A stretch of DNA of 64,000 bases, from NCBI RefSeq assembly GCF_020447205.1, contig NZ_JAJAEL010000049.1, positions 335,580 to 399,579 of the forward strand. The letters are read 5' to 3'. This stretch comes from Thalassolituus alkanivorans. Its GTDB lineage: Bacteria > Pseudomonadota > Gammaproteobacteria > Pseudomonadales > Oceanobacteraceae. The position numbers were made by a program, and so were the translations under genes. Positions 17,692 to 27,352 of this stretch are shown piece by piece (the first letter of the stretch is position 1; every line of letters starts with the position of its first letter). The notes under the pieces were generated by a model. The model was not told where the DNA came from. It did not search any database and worked only from the letters and a program-made list of their open reading frames with translations.

Positions 17692-18624
17692 TTTATCATT
17701 CTCCTAGGTTCCATTATTGGCTTTGCCATGGTTCACGAGCTGGCTATTGTGAACGACCGCCAGCAGGGTGATGCCTTTGTTCGCGTGGCCGTGAACGAGC
17801 CTTATCAGTATGATCAGCTGGTAAATGTTGAGCCTCTGTCCGTTAAAAAATTCAATAACATTGTGCGCCAGGCGTATGACTATTCCTGCGGCTCTGCTGC
17901 ACTGACCACATTGCTCGACTTTTATTTGGGTCGTAACTTTCAGGAGCGTCAGGTGATGGAAGGCCTGCTTCGTTTTGGCGAGACAGAGCGTATTGTTCAG
18001 CGTCGTGGCTTTTCCCTGCTGGATATGAAACGTCTGGTAACTGCGCTGGGACATCCGTCCGGTGGCTTTAAAGCAGAAGCCAAAGATTTGCTGGAACTGG
18101 ATCACCCGGCGATTGCCCCTATTGAATATGCTGGGTTTAAGCATTTTGTGGTTATTCGTGCTGTCTATGAAAACCGCGTTTATCTGGCCGATCCTGCGTT
18201 GGGTAATATCAGTTTTACCCTTAGTCGGTTTTTGGAAATCTGGGACAATAACGTGCTGTTTATCGTTTTCCCTAACGGCCATAAACCAGCAAGCGGTCTG
18301 GAATTGCGCGAAGAAGATATGCGCTATGTTTCTGATTTTATTATCGCGGAAAACAGCTATAAAGAATTTCCGCTGATGGCCATGAAGTATGAAGATGCTA
18401 TCGGTAATGAAATCGCATCAATGAGTAATAATGCTAAATCGTCATTTGTTCCTCAGCTGGACGCTAGCGGCAAAGCCTTGCGTGACGAAGATGGCAATGT
18501 GAAGTATGAAATTAAGTTGGAAGATGCGGCTGACGGTGTGAGTTCGGATGAATTCAACGTCAGAGTCACAACCGATGATCCTAATGAACGCCTGGTTAAA
18601 GAACTGCGCTTCAGAAGAAAATAA
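17689..18624 (+). CDS. C39-like cysteine peptidase (FilB/FapD-like)
   Basis: 311 residues from a GTG. A short hydrophobic N-terminus (FIILLGSIIGFAMV) suggests a signal peptide or anchor, so action in the periplasm is expected. The peptidase C39-like fold is recognised from the catalytic set Cys67 in YDYSCGSAALTTLL, His152 in GFKHFVVI and Asp168 in LADPALGNIS. No ABC transporter is fused or adjacent, unlike bacteriocin exporters. Free-standing C39 proteins with an outer-membrane barrel and fibre-like substrates occur in fap (FapD) and fil (FilB) clusters. The C-terminal ~90 residues are charged and of unknown role. The likely substrates are the two upstream secreted paralogues (inference). Confidence 0.85.
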   Translation: MFIILLGSIIGFAMVHELAIVNDRQQGDAFVRVAVNEPYQYDQLVNVEPLSVKKFNNIVRQAYDYSCGSAALTTLLDFYLGRNFQERQVMEGLLRFGETERIVQRRGFSLLDMKRLVTALGHPSGGFKAEAKDLLELDHPAIAPIEYAGFKHFVVIRAVYENRVYLADPALGNISFTLSRFLEIWDNNVLFIVFPNGHKPASGLELREEDMRYVSDFIIAENSYKEFPLMAMKYEDAIGNEIASMSNNAKSSFVPQLDASGKALRDEDGNVKYEIKLEDAADGVSSDEFNVRVTTDDPNERLVKELRFRRK

Positions 18625-18651
18625 TAACGATACGGGATTTAAGGAAAATTC

Positions 18652-19719
18652 ATGTTTATTCGAACCACGCTGATCTCGCTACCGCTGCTGCTTGCATGGG
18701 GGGCTAATGTTCACGCTGACCAGGCTCAAAATTTGTCAAAAGCCCGTGAGGCGTTGACCAAACAGGATAGCGATGCTGACACCGAAAAAGCACTGGAAGA
18801 AGTGTTTGAGGCGGCAGAGAAAAATTATTCTCTGCTGAAACGGGGGGGCGTGGCACTGAATTATAACTTCGATTACAGCTACTATGGTGATCAGCGTATT
18901 GATCTGGTTATTGAACCCAATCTGGATTCGGAGGGGCAGCCGACAGGGTCGTCGTCGATCCGCAATGCGGATGTATCACCAGTAGCAAGTCATACTTTTA
19001 CCAACGCCTTTACCTTTGATTATGGTTTGTTCAATAACCTGACGCTGAGTGCCCGTCTGCCTCTGGTTGCCAAGTTTGAAACCGAAGATGAACTGACCGC
19101 TTATGCGCTGGGTGATATCAGTGGCTCGGTACGCTGGCAGCCTTATGAATACGTTCCGGGACAGATGAGTCAGACTGTATTCGGCTCGCTGAAACTGAAA
19201 ACCGGCGATAGCCCCTATGAGATTGATCTGGATAGAAACTTATCCAGTGGTTCGGGGACTTATAGTCTGAGTGGTGGTTTGAGCGTATCCAAGGTGCTCG
19301 ATCCGGTTGTGCTGTTCGGATCGGGTAGCTACGGTTATAACATGCCGGAAAAAGGTCTGAATCAGGTACGTGGCAGCTCTATTCTGCAAGAGGTTCATCC
19401 GGGTAACAGCCTGTCATTCTCTATGGGTTTTGCGTACTCGCTTTCTTATGACGTGTCACTGAGTGCTTCTTTTCAGGGCTCATTTAACGATCGTACGCGC
19501 TTCCAGATATATACGCCGAGTACCGGAGAAACTCAGAGCTCTATTTCTGGCAGTCAGATGAGCGGCATTATGAACTTTGCGCTGGGTGTTCGTGTTTCAC
19601 CTAAAACCATTGCCAATATCAACGTTGGTTTTGGTATGACGGAATTATCTCCCGACATTATCCTTGGATTATCGTTACCGATCGACATTGAGGGTGTGAA
19701 ACCTTCGTCCGGTAGCTAA
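18652..19719 (+). CDS. Outer-membrane beta-barrel with N-terminal helical segment (FapF/FilC-like)
   Basis: 355 residues. Signal peptide ends at VHA (residue 22). Residues ~23-64 are a charged amphipathic helix (LSKAREALTKQ ... KALEEVFEAAEKNYSLLKRG). After it come alternating amphipathic strands rich in Tyr, Ser and Gly (ALNYNFDYSYYG, FTFDYGLFNNLTLSARLP, FSMGFAYSLSYDVSLSASFQG, MNFALGVRVSP), as in a small transmembrane barrel. FapF, the exporter of Pseudomonas amyloid, has the same plan of a helical plug before a barrel. Direct homology was not tested. AAGGAA precedes the ATG; 27 bases separate it from the peptidase gene. Confidence 0.75.
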   Translation: MFIRTTLISLPLLLAWGANVHADQAQNLSKAREALTKQDSDADTEKALEEVFEAAEKNYSLLKRGGVALNYNFDYSYYGDQRIDLVIEPNLDSEGQPTGSSSIRNADVSPVASHTFTNAFTFDYGLFNNLTLSARLPLVAKFETEDELTAYALGDISGSVRWQPYEYVPGQMSQTVFGSLKLKTGDSPYEIDLDRNLSSGSGTYSLSGGLSVSKVLDPVVLFGSGSYGYNMPEKGLNQVRGSSILQEVHPGNSLSFSMGFAYSLSYDVSLSASFQGSFNDRTRFQIYTPSTGETQSSISGSQMSGIMNFALGVRVSPKTIANINVGFGMTELSPDIILGLSLPIDIEGVKPSSGS

Positions 19720-19770
19720 TAGGCTATGGCTTCTATAACGATAAAAATAACAGGGTTTCGGCGAAGCATT

Positions 19771-21423
19771 ATGCGCATTCTTTTCCTATTCATTTTTCTG
19801 GTGCCAGGGTTGGCCAGTGCACAGTTGGCTCAAAACCTGTTTCTGGATACCAAAGCTATGTCGCTGGGTAATGCTGTTACAGCAGACCCGGTCGGGATTA
19901 TGGATATTCATTTTAATCCGGCGGGTCTTACCAAGCTTGAAGGCCGGCAGATCCAGATTCAGTTGATGAATATTTTGCTCTCATCTGAGGCAACGTTCAC
20001 CTTACCTGACGAAGCCAGAGGGGATGACTATGATCCGGGGCTGCTGGATATTCGCAAGGATCCGATCCTGGGCAGTGATGGTCGTGCTGAAAGTCATGCG
20101 ACGGCGGCGGCCTATATTCCAGGCATTGGCCTTATGCCAATGACATTGCCAGTACTGACACTGCCGACCGGCGGTGTGTCCATTCAGCCGCCCGGTTCAA
20201 AGTTTACCTTTGCCAATGCGGTGTATGCACCAATGGCTGCAGGCTTTGCCAAAGACGATAACGACCCGGGTCGTTATCAGGCCAAACAGGTTGCTTTGCA
20301 GCGTTTTACCTATTTGTCACCTTCTTTTGGCTATAAGGTAACCGATGAGTTTTCGGTCGGTGCCAGTTTCCTTTTTTCTCACCAGGCTGTTGCGGTTGTT
20401 CAGGATATTCGTGCGCCAAGTGTTCTGATTGGTGTATTGGAGCAATTACAGACAGCCTTTGGTTGTTTTGATAGTGACGGTAATCCAACAGGTAATGATC
20501 CTCTGGCGCCACTGATCACACTCTGTGGTGGTAAGGTTGGACCTTATGAAGATGTCGGTACACTGAAAATTATCACGGAAGAAAGTCTCTCTCCATCATT
20601 CAACCTTGGCTTTTTATGGGAGCCGGCTGATTGGGTTGCCTTTGGTGTTGGCTATCAGAGTGAAGCTGTATCGCGTCTGAAAGGTACTTATGATCTTGAG
20701 TACACTGACGAGTTTGCTAATTTCTTCCGCACTTTCCGTTCATCCATTATTGGTGCGATTGGCGGCGCCATCTTCTCGTTACCAACCGGTGTGAAAAAAG
20801 AGAGTGGTCAGGTTTCTACTGAGTTGACGTATCCGCAGCACTTTCAGACTGGTGTTAAATTACGTTTCCTGGATAAATACCAGTTAAACATGGATGCCGG
20901 CTGGACTGATTACGATAAGTGGGATGCGCTTAAATTTGATTTTGATCGTCAGGTGAGCTTTCTCAGTACGGCTAAAACCCTGGCGCCGACATTGGTTAGC
21001 GATACTTCTTTACGCCAGCCGCTGAACTATAAGAGCGTCTGGAGTTTTGGTTTCGGTATGCAGTACGACCTGAATTCTCGTATCAAGCTGCGCTTGGGTT
21101 ATGAGCCGCGTAAAAGCTCAATTCCGGATGACGCGCGCAGCATTCAGGCGCCGCTGGGTTTTGCCAAGCTGTACAGTGTAGGCATGGGCTATCAGTGGGA
21201 TCTGGATACGGTAGTGGATTTGTCACTGAGTTTCATGCAGTCTAAAGAAACCATTCTCGCTGACCCTCAGGATGCTGAGTCTACCGGCGAATACCCTAAT
21301 TCAAGTGATGCCATTAACCGTAACTGTCTGACATGTACCGTAACCAACCCTTATCCGGGTCTGGATGTAGACACCAAGCTGACCATCGGTGCAGCAGGTA
21401 TCAGCTTCCGTACCAAATTCTGA
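19771..21423 (+). CDS. OmpP1/FadL-family outer-membrane protein
   Basis: 550 residues from the ATG at 19771, which gives a compact signal peptide (MRILFLFIFLVPGLASA). An ATG at 19726 would add 15 residues and is less likely. The mature N-terminus has the FadL-type pattern LDTKAMSLGNAVTADPVGIMDIHFNPAGLTKLEG, followed by many amphipathic strands and a C-terminal strand ending in Phe (ISFRTKF), as expected for BAM-assembled barrels. FadL proteins let hydrophobic compounds through the outer membrane. Here the position inside a putative fibre-export cluster suggests a special role, as in fil clusters. Cys-containing loops (FGCFDSDG, NCLTC) may form disulfides. Confidence 0.85.
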   Translation: MRILFLFIFLVPGLASAQLAQNLFLDTKAMSLGNAVTADPVGIMDIHFNPAGLTKLEGRQIQIQLMNILLSSEATFTLPDEARGDDYDPGLLDIRKDPILGSDGRAESHATAAAYIPGIGLMPMTLPVLTLPTGGVSIQPPGSKFTFANAVYAPMAAGFAKDDNDPGRYQAKQVALQRFTYLSPSFGYKVTDEFSVGASFLFSHQAVAVVQDIRAPSVLIGVLEQLQTAFGCFDSDGNPTGNDPLAPLITLCGGKVGPYEDVGTLKIITEESLSPSFNLGFLWEPADWVAFGVGYQSEAVSRLKGTYDLEYTDEFANFFRTFRSSIIGAIGGAIFSLPTGVKKESGQVSTELTYPQHFQTGVKLRFLDKYQLNMDAGWTDYDKWDALKFDFDRQVSFLSTAKTLAPTLVSDTSLRQPLNYKSVWSFGFGMQYDLNSRIKLRLGYEPRKSSIPDDARSIQAPLGFAKLYSVGMGYQWDLDTVVDLSLSFMQSKETILADPQDAESTGEYPNSSDAINRNCLTCTVTNPYPGLDVDTKLTIGAAGISFRTKF

Positions 21424-22220
21424 TTCTGCTCTGCTTGGCTCTGGCATTTCCTGCCGGGGCTGAGCAGGAGTATTTCACCTGGGTGGATGAGCAGGGGCGC
21501 ATCCATAACAGCATTAAACCTCCTTCTGAAAAACCTGAAAATATTCCGCAGGCAAGTAATGCGCAGGAAAGTGATTTTTTGACGGAAGAAGAATTTCAGG
21601 AAAAACTGGCAAAAGATAACGCCGATAATCCTCCTTTTTATACCTGGATTGATGCGCAGGGGCGTCTGCAAAGTCAGGAAATTCCTCAGGTTAATATCGA
21701 GGTTGAGGAGCTTACTCAGTTGCAGGCGGCGGATCATTCACTGCTGCCGCCACTGCGTGTAGCCGCTGAGATAAGGGATGCCGGTTGCTGTGCACGATAT
21801 ACTCATCTGTTTAAAGAAACGATTCCGGAATATGATTCGGTTGTTTTTTCACAGCCACAAATGTCGGTTCCTTTCAAAACCCGCTCAGGCGATAAGCCTG
21901 CATGGTATTTTCGCCTGACAGGCAGTAATGGTGCCGCACGCCGCGCGCTGAATCTGTATTTGCGTGGAACCGATGAGCCAGAGAAGGGAGCTGCTACGGT
22001 TGCGCTTATCGCATTGAATAAGCAGCTCCAGCCGTTGTATTTTATTCCGCAGCTGATTACTCAAAGTTATCTGTCTACCTGGCGTTCTGAGGCTTACCGG
22101 GAAAGTCTGGTCAGTATTCTTGATGCTGAAGTTTCCGCATTCATTATTTATTTTCCTGAATCCGTGCCAGCTTCCGCTTCGCTGCAGGTAGAATGGATGC
22201 ATGGAAAAACATCAGATTAA
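21333..22220 (+). CDS. Periplasmic protein with two DUF4124-like motifs (FilE-like)
   Basis: Up to 295 residues. The frame opens at an ATG at 21333 inside the FadL-like gene (91-base overlap), but the hydrophobic signal-like segment (QILILLCLALAFPAGAEQ) begins only near codon 28, so translation may instead start at a rare ATT/CTG codon near 21417 by coupling to the upstream stop. After the signal come two copies of a DUF4124-like motif (EYFTWVDEQGRIHNS and PFYTWIDAQGRLQS), then a CC pair, and a C-terminal beta domain (WYFRLTGSNGAARRALNLYLRG ... LQPLYFIPQLIT) weakly reminiscent of MalM. DUF4124 is common in periplasmic proteins of unknown function. Confidence 0.72.
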   Translation: MYRNQPLSGSGCRHQADHRCSRYQLPYQILILLCLALAFPAGAEQEYFTWVDEQGRIHNSIKPPSEKPENIPQASNAQESDFLTEEEFQEKLAKDNADNPPFYTWIDAQGRLQSQEIPQVNIEVEELTQLQAADHSLLPPLRVAAEIRDAGCCARYTHLFKETIPEYDSVVFSQPQMSVPFKTRSGDKPAWYFRLTGSNGAARRALNLYLRGTDEPEKGAATVALIALNKQLQPLYFIPQLITQSYLSTWRSEAYRESLVSILDAEVSAFIIYFPESVPASASLQVEWMHGKTSD

Positions 22221-23049
22221 TTGCCGTACTGCAGGCTGCGAGCAACATGCGCTTCTGCTTCAGTATCCGTCTTTACGCGAAGCTTCTGCGCCGCGCCGTT
22301 TATTGCTGCTTCACGGCGCCGGTGTGCCGGGCGAAGTGACCTGGACCTATGTCGCGAATTACCTCCACGAATGGGATGAGATTCTAATACCGGACTTTGC
22401 CGGTATGGGGCGTTCCCGGTTTCTCGTGGATACCCCGCCGCGTCTGAGTGATTATGTGCTTCAGATTCGCGAGTTGTGTGAGGCGCTCGACTGGACGGAA
22501 TTTGATATCGCCGGCTATTCCTTTGGCGGCATGGTTGCCGTGCGTTATCTGCAGCAGTATGGTTCGCGGGGCTTATGTTTTTTGCTGGAGCCGGCGATGC
22601 TGTTTTCGGCTGACTGCGGCAAAATACGGCAGAAAGCGGATGATTATCTGACCGTTGCCGACCGGGTTGAACAGAATCCGCAGGATGCGGAGGCCTATTT
22701 CACTTTTCTGGATTCGGTATCTCCGCAACGTACGCGAAATGACAAAGTTGACCGGCTGACGATTGCGCGCTTACAGGAAAATGCTCAGGGCTTTGCCCAG
22801 GCATTGCGTGCGGTCAGTCAGATGTTGCTGGACGACTGCGCAACTTACGCGGGCTGGATCGCACCCTGGCCGGGCATCAGTTTTGTCGGTGGATTGAGCC
22901 ATGCGACCATGCTTGGCCGTCATCGTTTGCTGGCAGAGCAAAGTGCCGACTGGCAATACCATGTGGTGGATAATTCTGATCACAGCCTGGTGTTTACCAA
23001 GCCGCGCACCATTGCCAAAGTGATGAATGAGCGTCGCCAGCGGGGCTGA
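22201..23049 (+). CDS. Alpha/beta hydrolase
   Basis: 282 residues. Alpha/beta-hydrolase fold with oxyanion region LLLLHGAGVPG, nucleophile elbow GYSFGGM (Ser near residue 109) and C-terminal His in DHSLVF near residue 261. The acid is probably an Asp near VVDNSD. The substrate is unknown. It overlaps the previous gene by 20 bases, so it is the last member of the peptidase-barrel operon, though it has no signal peptide and may act in the cytoplasm. Convergent with ppsR. Confidence 0.85.
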   Translation: MEKHQINCRTAGCEQHALLLQYPSLREASAPRRLLLLHGAGVPGEVTWTYVANYLHEWDEILIPDFAGMGRSRFLVDTPPRLSDYVLQIRELCEALDWTEFDIAGYSFGGMVAVRYLQQYGSRGLCFLLEPAMLFSADCGKIRQKADDYLTVADRVEQNPQDAEAYFTFLDSVSPQRTRNDKVDRLTIARLQENAQGFAQALRAVSQMLLDDCATYAGWIAPWPGISFVGGLSHATMLGRHRLLAEQSADWQYHVVDNSDHSLVFTKPRTIAKVMNERRQRG

Positions 23050-23064
23050 CGACGCATATTTTGC

Positions 23065-23886
23065 TTAGCTCTGCAGGCGACGCTGCAGGCCGGTCTCTGC
23101 CATGATGCGGGTCGAAATTTCCTCGATTGAACGGTCGGTGGTGCTCAGAAACGGAATCTGCTCGCGCTGATACAGCATCTCAACTTCATCAATTTCGTGA
23201 TAGCACTGCTTAAGTGACGCGTAACGGCTGTTGGCGCGGCGTTCATTGCGGATGGCGGCCAGTCGGTCCGGGTCGATGGTCAGGCCAAACAGTTTGTGGC
23301 GGTGTTGTTCCAGGCTGTTGGGCAATTTCAGGTCGGCCATATCTTCTTCGGTCAGCGGATAGTTTGCCGCTTTAATGCCAAACTGCATCGCCAGATACAG
23401 GCAGGTTGGCGTTTTACCTGAGCGTGATACGCCCACCAGAATAATGTCGGCTTCGGCATATTGGCGGGTGCGGGCGCCGTCGTCGTTATCCAGGGCAAAG
23501 TTTACCGCATCGATGCGCGCCAGATAGCTGGTGCTGGTTGTGGGTGAGTGGGATTTACCCACACTGTAGGAGGATTCAACCTGCAGTTCCGCTTCCAGTG
23601 GCGCGAGGAAGGCGGCAAAAATATCGATCTTCAGGGCGTTGGCTGAGTCGATAATAGTGCGTATTTTTTTATCGACAATGGTGTCGAACACAATGGCCGG
23701 AGCGCCGCTGTTTTCCGCTGCCAGGTTAATTTTGGCTACGGCTTTCTCAGCCTTCTCGATTGAATCGATATACGGCAGGGTGATGCGTTCAAATTCAATG
23801 GCTTCAAACTGAGCCAACAGACTGTTGCCCAGCGTTTCGGCGGTAATGCCGGTGCCGTCGGAGATAAAATAGGCGGTTCGCTTCAT
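23065..23886 (-). CDS. ppsR: PEP synthase regulatory kinase/phosphorylase (PpsR)
   Basis: 273 residues from the ATG at 23886. Bifunctional DUF299 protein that inactivates PEP synthase by ADP-dependent phosphorylation of a threonine and reactivates it by phosphate-dependent removal. It begins with the family signature [27 protein letters not shown] and has the P-loop [15 protein letters not shown]. Divergent from its target ppsA, the usual arrangement in gammaproteobacteria. The frame continues upstream 36 codons but without family sequence. Confidence 0.96.
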   Translation of the reverse strand: MKRTAYFISDGTGITAETLGNSLLAQFEAIEFERITLPYIDSIEKAEKAVAKINLAAENSGAPAIVFDTIVDKKIRTIIDSANALKIDIFAAFLAPLEAELQVESSYSVGKSHSPTTSTSYLARIDAVNFALDNDDGARTRQYAEADIILVGVSRSGKTPTCLYLAMQFGIKAANYPLTEEDMADLKLPNSLEQHRHKLFGLTIDPDRLAAIRNERRANSRYASLKQCYHEIDEVEMLYQREQIPFLSTTDRSIEEISTRIMAETGLQRRLQS

Positions 23887-24009
23887 GTGGAAATTTGTTC
23901 CCTCTGCCCTTAGTATTACGCAGCCGTTCGCCGCAGCAGGCGATTTTAGGTGATTATGTCCTGTGTGGCGAGACAGAACACAGGCGTTGGACATTACAGG
24001 AGAAAGACG

Positions 24010-26379
24010 TTGACAGATTACGTACTCTGGTTTGATCAGGTATCCATGGGCGATGTCGAGCGGGTAGGTGGTAAAAATGCCTCGCTCGGTGAAATGATCA
24101 GCAACCTGACCAGCGCCGGAGTTTCCGTGCCCAACGGCTTCGCCACCACCGCCGACGCCTACCGCGAATTCTTAAGTTACGAAGGTCTCGACAGCCGCAT
24201 TCAGCAGGCGCTGGATGATCTGAACGTCGATGATATCCGTGCCCTGACCGAAACCGGCGCCAAAATCCGTAACTGGATTCTGGACGCACCACTGCCACCG
24301 CAGCTGGAAGCCGATGTCCGTACCGCTTTCGCCAAACTGCAGGAAGGCAATGAGGCAATGGCGGTTGCCGTACGTTCTTCCGCAACCGCAGAAGATTTAC
24401 CCGATGCATCCTTTGCCGGTCAGCAGGAAACCCACCTGAATATCGTCGGTATTGATAACGTCCTGCATGCCATCCGTGATGTGTTCGCCTCTTTATTCAA
24501 TGACCGCGCAATTGCCTACCGTGATCATCAGGGCTTCGACCACCATAAGGTGGCACTGTCGGCCGGCATTCAGCGCATGGTGCGCTCTGAAACAGCCTCC
24601 AGCGGTGTGATGTTTACCCTGGATACTGAATCCGGCTTCGATCAGGTAGTGTTTGTCACCTCGTCCTATGGCCTGGGCGAAACCGTGGTGCAGGGTGCAG
24701 TTAATCCGGATGAATTCTACGTTCACAAGAACAACCTGGCGGCCGGACGCCCGGCAATTCTGCGCCGTAACCTCGGCGCTAAAGCCATTAAGATGGTGTA
24801 CAACAAAGAAGCCGCCGTTGGTAAGTCGGTAGAAACCCAGCGTGTTGACCGTGAGCTGCGCCAGGTCTTTTCGGTAACCGACGCCGAGGTCGAAAATCTT
24901 GCCCGTCAGGCAATGATTATTGAAAAGCACTACGGCCGTCCGATGGATATCGAATGGGCCAAAGATGGCGATGACCAGCAGCTCTACATCGTTCAGGCCC
25001 GTCCTGAAACCGTGAAGAGCCGCGCCAGCAAAAACGTGATGGAGCGTTACCTGCTGAAAGAAACCGGCAACGTGCTGGTTGAAGGCCGTTCCATTGGCCA
25101 CCGCATCGGTAAAGGTAAAGTACGCGTCATTAAAAGCATCGATCAGATGGATCAGGTGCAGGAAGGTGATGTACTGGTTGCCGATATGACCGACCCGGAC
25201 TGGGAACCGGTAATGAAACGCTCGGCGGCTATCGTAACCAACCGTGGTGGCCGCACCTGTCACGCCGCGATCATTGCGCGCGAACTGGGTATTCCGGCGG
25301 TGGTTGGCTGCGAAGATGCCACCTCCAAGCTGCAGGATGGCCAGGATGTTACCGTTTCCTGTGCGGAAGGCGACACCGGCTTTGTTTACGAAGGTGCTCT
25401 GGATTTTGATATCCGCACCAACAGCGTCGATCAGATGCCGGATTTGCCATTCAAAATCATGATGAACGTCGGCAACCCGGATCGTGCCTTCGACTTCCAG
25501 GGCCTGCCGAATGCCGGTGTGGGTCTGGCGCGTCTCGAATTTATTATTAACCGTATGATCGGTGTACACCCGAAGGCCTTGCTGAATTTCGACAATCTGC
25601 CGGAAGAAGTGAAGCCTACCGTTGAGCGCCGCATTTCCGGTTATGCCGGCCCGGTGGATTTCTACGTTGAAAAACTGGTGGAAGGTATTTCAACGCTGGC
25701 GGCGGCATTCTGGCCTAAGCGCGTGATCGTGCGTCTGTCTGACTTCAAATCCAACGAATACGCCAACCTGATTGGCGGCCGCCTGTACGAGCCAGAAGAA
25801 GAAAACCCGATGCTGGGCTTCCGTGGTGCGTCACGCTACATCTCGAAAAACTTCCGTGACTGTTTCGAGCTTGAGTGCCGGGCGATGAAAAAAGTCCGTA
25901 ACGAAATGGGCTTCACCAATGTCGAGATCATGGTGCCCTTCGTGCGCACCGTAGGCGAAGCCGAGCAGGTTGTTAACCTGCTGGAAGAAAACGGCCTGAA
26001 GCGCGGTGAAAATGATCTGAAGCTGATCATGATGTGCGAGCTGCCAGCCAACGCTATTCTGGCCGAGCAGTTCCTTGAGTTCTTTGATGGTTTCTCTGTC
26101 GGCTCCAACGACCTGACTCAGTTAACCCTGGGTCTGGACCGTGACTCCGGCATCATTGCGCACCTGTTCGATGAGCGTAACGAAGCCATTCTGGCACTGC
26201 TGGAAAATGCCATTAACGCCTGTAAGAAAGCCGGTAAATACATCGGTATCTGTGGTCAGGGGCCATCGGATCATCCGGACTTTGCCAAGTGGCTGATGGA
26301 GCATGGCATCGACAGCGTGTCACTGAACCCGGATTCCGTGCTGGATACCTGGTTCTTCCTGGCGGACAAAAATTCCTGA
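24010..26379 (+). CDS. ppsA: Phosphoenolpyruvate synthase (PpsA)
   Basis: 789 residues from a TTG at 24010. AGGAG lies a few bases before it, and the product begins [28 protein letters not shown], matching PpsA N-termini; earlier in-frame ATGs would add a non-conserved leader. Converts pyruvate and ATP to PEP, AMP and phosphate in gluconeogenesis. Domains: N-terminal ATP-grasp-like pyruvate-phosphate dikinase domain, phosphohistidine domain with [21 protein letters not shown] (His418), and the C-terminal PEP/pyruvate TIM barrel with catalytic Cys in [11 protein letters not shown]. Its activity should be set by PpsR. Fits growth on C3 compounds together with the methylcitrate genes downstream. 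Confidence 0.97.
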   Translation: MTDYVLWFDQVSMGDVERVGGKNASLGEMISNLTSAGVSVPNGFATTADAYREFLSYEGLDSRIQQALDDLNVDDIRALTETGAKIRNWILDAPLPPQLEADVRTAFAKLQEGNEAMAVAVRSSATAEDLPDASFAGQQETHLNIVGIDNVLHAIRDVFASLFNDRAIAYRDHQGFDHHKVALSAGIQRMVRSETASSGVMFTLDTESGFDQVVFVTSSYGLGETVVQGAVNPDEFYVHKNNLAAGRPAILRRNLGAKAIKMVYNKEAAVGKSVETQRVDRELRQVFSVTDAEVENLARQAMIIEKHYGRPMDIEWAKDGDDQQLYIVQARPETVKSRASKNVMERYLLKETGNVLVEGRSIGHRIGKGKVRVIKSIDQMDQVQEGDVLVADMTDPDWEPVMKRSAAIVTNRGGRTCHAAIIARELGIPAVVGCEDATSKLQDGQDVTVSCAEGDTGFVYEGALDFDIRTNSVDQMPDLPFKIMMNVGNPDRAFDFQGLPNAGVGLARLEFIINRMIGVHPKALLNFDNLPEEVKPTVERRISGYAGPVDFYVEKLVEGISTLAAAFWPKRVIVRLSDFKSNEYANLIGGRLYEPEEENPMLGFRGASRYISKNFRDCFELECRAMKKVRNEMGFTNVEIMVPFVRTVGEAEQVVNLLEENGLKRGENDLKLIMMCELPANAILAEQFLEFFDGFSVGSNDLTQLTLGLDRDSGIIAHLFDERNEAILALLENAINACKKAGKYIGICGQGPSDHPDFAKWLMEHGIDSVSLNPDSVLDTWFFLADKNS

Positions 26380-27351
26380 ATGAAAAGCAGCAGTGAATTA
26401 TTTCCGGTGAGCCTGCTCAGAGCGGATGTTCTGGGCGATCTCACCGAAGACGTTTATCTGGTAAAACACAACCGCGATCCGGACCGCAGCGTCCAGATCG
26501 CGGTTTCGCATCTTGGCCTGCGCTCCCGTGGCGGACACAGTGGCCAGCCACTGATTCTGCTGCATGGCAGCTTTACCAATCGCGGCTTCTGGCTGTCCGA
26601 TAAGGGGGAAGGGCTGGCGCGCTATCTGCTCGAACAGGGGTTTGATGTCTGGCTGATGGAGCAGCGTGGCCATGGCCTGTCACCGCGCAACCACGATTAT
26701 GTGCGCAATACGCTGGAGCGTTATGTGCTCAGCGATATTCCGGCGGTGAACGATTTTGTGCACGAACAGAGCGGGCAGAAGCCGGTCTGGATCGGTCATT
26801 CGCTGGGCGGTGTGATTATTTCCAGCAGCGTGGCTGCCGGTCGCCTGCATGCGGATAACAGTCGCGCCATGGTGCTGCTGGGCACTCAGGTGGTGCGCCG
26901 GCCCTGGTACCTGTGGCTGCCACTCACCAGTCTGGTGCTGCGCGTGCTGGTAAAAAGCAAGGCTGAGCTGGATGGTCGTAAGCTGGGCATCGGTCCGGAA
27001 AATGAGCCGGCCGGTCTGGTGAATGAATATCTGGCGCGTCACAGCCTGTTTGGCCGCTGGCAGATCCGCAGTGAAAAGCTCAGGCTGCTGCCAGCCTGGA
27101 AGCAGGGGGCTGATCTGCCGTTGCTGGCGGTTGCCGCCGCGGCAGATAAATCCGACCCGGCGAAAGCCTGTCTGCGCTTTGCGTCCCTGTATGGCGGGAC
27201 GCAGAAAGACAATCTGTTGCTGGGCAAAGCTGAAGGTTTCAGTCGCGATTATGGCCATGTCGATATGGTGGTCAGCAAAGAGGCGGCGACGGAAGTCTGG
27301 CCGCGTATTCAGCGCTGGCTGAGTCAGCTTGGTCAACAGGCTGGCGCCTGA
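26380..27351 (+). CDS. Alpha/beta hydrolase (lipase-like)
   Basis: 323 residues, starting directly after the ppsA stop (TGA ATG with no gap), so probably cotranslated with ppsA. Fold motifs: LILLHGSFTNRGFW, the nucleophile elbow GHSLGGV (Ser near residue 146), and YGHVDMVV with the likely catalytic His near the C-terminus. The sequence VWLMEQRGHGLSPRN resembles acid-lipase or haloalkane-type hydrolases. A hydrophobic stretch near 186-195 could touch membrane. Substrate unknown. Confidence 0.85.
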   Translation: MKSSSELFPVSLLRADVLGDLTEDVYLVKHNRDPDRSVQIAVSHLGLRSRGGHSGQPLILLHGSFTNRGFWLSDKGEGLARYLLEQGFDVWLMEQRGHGLSPRNHDYVRNTLERYVLSDIPAVNDFVHEQSGQKPVWIGHSLGGVIISSSVAAGRLHADNSRAMVLLGTQVVRRPWYLWLPLTSLVLRVLVKSKAELDGRKLGIGPENEPAGLVNEYLARHSLFGRWQIRSEKLRLLPAWKQGADLPLLAVAAAADKSDPAKACLRFASLYGGTQKDNLLLGKAEGFSRDYGHVDMVVSKEAATEVWPRIQRWLSQLGQQAGA

Positions 27352-27352
27352 G

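Noticed and set aside
24493-25569. 358-codon open frame on the minus strand opposite ppsA
   Set aside because: It mirrors the reading frame of a highly expressed conserved enzyme; the translation has no domain character and no ribosome site.
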